Shown here: piece by piece, positions 6,621 to 6,891 of the stretch
Layout: each line of letters starts with the position of its first letter
Position numbering within the stretch: position 1 is the first letter of the stretch
From: an uncultured Ectothiorhodospiraceae bacterium
GTDB lineage: Bacteria > Pseudomonadota > Gammaproteobacteria > UBA6429 > Thiohalophilaceae
Direction: 5' to 3'
Assembly: GCA_947259425.1 (NCBI GenBank)
Contig: CAMYMO010000433.1
Span: 1-6,891 of the forward strand
DNA length: 6,891 bases
Made by a program: the position numbers and the translations under genes
Notes under the pieces: generated by a model
What the model was told of the DNA's origin: nothing
Seen by the model: only the letters and a program-made list of their open reading frames with translations
Database searches by the model: none

Positions 6621-6891
6621 GAGTTGCCATTTTCTTGCCCTGTGCACGCACTAAACGATCCATTACTCGCAAAGAGCGTTCATCAAGTTCAATAGCGGTA
6701 TCCACCCATATATCGGAGATAGCGCGCATTTCAGCCAACGAGACCGGGTTAACATGCATATAAGCCTGCTGCATAGCAAGACGGCCTGTCCGCTGACTCG
6801 AATGACGTTTGATATAGTCATTTACCGCAGCTTCACCTTCGCCATCTTCAGCAAGGACTTCAACGATTCCCATCGCATGCAACTCTTCACC
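6595..6891 (-). CDS. rpfF: RpfF-type DSF synthase (crotonase family), C-terminal part only
   Basis: The last 98 codons and the stop are in the window; the frame is open to the right edge, so the start lies outside. RpfF is a cytoplasmic crotonase-fold enzyme that makes cis-2-unsaturated fatty-acid signals (DSF family) from acyl-ACP by dehydration and thioester hydrolysis. The visible part matches my memory of the RpfF C-terminus: MGIVEVLAEDGEGEAAV, an IKRH segment, VNPVSLAEM, IWVDTAIELDE and RVMDRLVRAQ. The two catalytic glutamates of the family lie upstream and cannot be checked. The tail after RLVRAQ is short and charged and ends in HQVA. The neighbouring rpfG-rpfC pair strongly supports the call over a generic enoyl-CoA hydratase. 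The TAA (6597-6595) overlaps the rpfC stop in the opposite direction. Confidence 0.85.
   Translation of the reverse strand, partial: GEELHAMGIVEVLAEDGEGEAAVNDYIKRHSSQRTGRLAMQQAYMHVNPVSLAEMRAISDIWVDTAIELDERSLRVMDRLVRAQGKKMATQEKEHQVA

Noticed and set aside
6435..6647. A 70-codon minus-strand frame across the rpfC/rpfF junction
   Set aside because: It overlaps the rpfC Hpt end and the rpfF C-terminus in another frame, and both real genes explain the sequence.

Overview
The window reads as a proteobacterial chromosome segment, most likely gammaproteobacterial. This is inferred from the gene families and from a moderate, slightly AT-rich composition; nothing fixes the genus. It holds two unrelated modules transcribed divergently from a 395-bp intergenic region at 2566-2960.

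Left module (minus strand, 2565 to the left edge): a Cu+-type P1B ATPase (CopA-like). It carries an unusual N-terminus of two YHS domains followed by two short heavy-metal-binding (HMBD) motifs instead of the classical HMA domain. I translated it by hand to the window edge. All catalytic motifs are present (TGE, CPC, DKTGT, SEHP, GDGIND), and only about ten C-terminal residues appear to lie outside. The frame is broken twice: a +1 shift in a G8 tract (1798-1805) and an in-frame TAA (1536-1538). It is therefore annotated as a disrupted gene, although sequence error cannot be excluded.

Right module (2961 to the right edge): a cell-cell signalling locus of the DSF (diffusible signal factor) type. 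rpfG (receiver plus HD-GYP c-di-GMP phosphodiesterase) overlaps rpfC (membrane hybrid sensor kinase) by 25 nt on the plus strand. Converging on them from the right edge is the C-terminal third or so of rpfF (DSF synthase, crotonase family). The expected circuit is: RpfF makes the fatty-acid signal, RpfC senses it at the membrane and relays phosphate to RpfG, and RpfG degrades c-di-GMP. The arrangement (rpfG/rpfC operon facing rpfF) resembles the Xanthomonas rpf locus but has no rpfH.

The points most worth a second look are an extra, fully degenerate receiver domain inside RpfC; the rpfC and rpfF stop codons overlapping in a TTAA, with a terminator-like hairpin built from the last codons of both genes; the two lesions in an otherwise well-kept copper ATPase; and a perfect 7-bp dyad in the middle of the divergent intergenic region.
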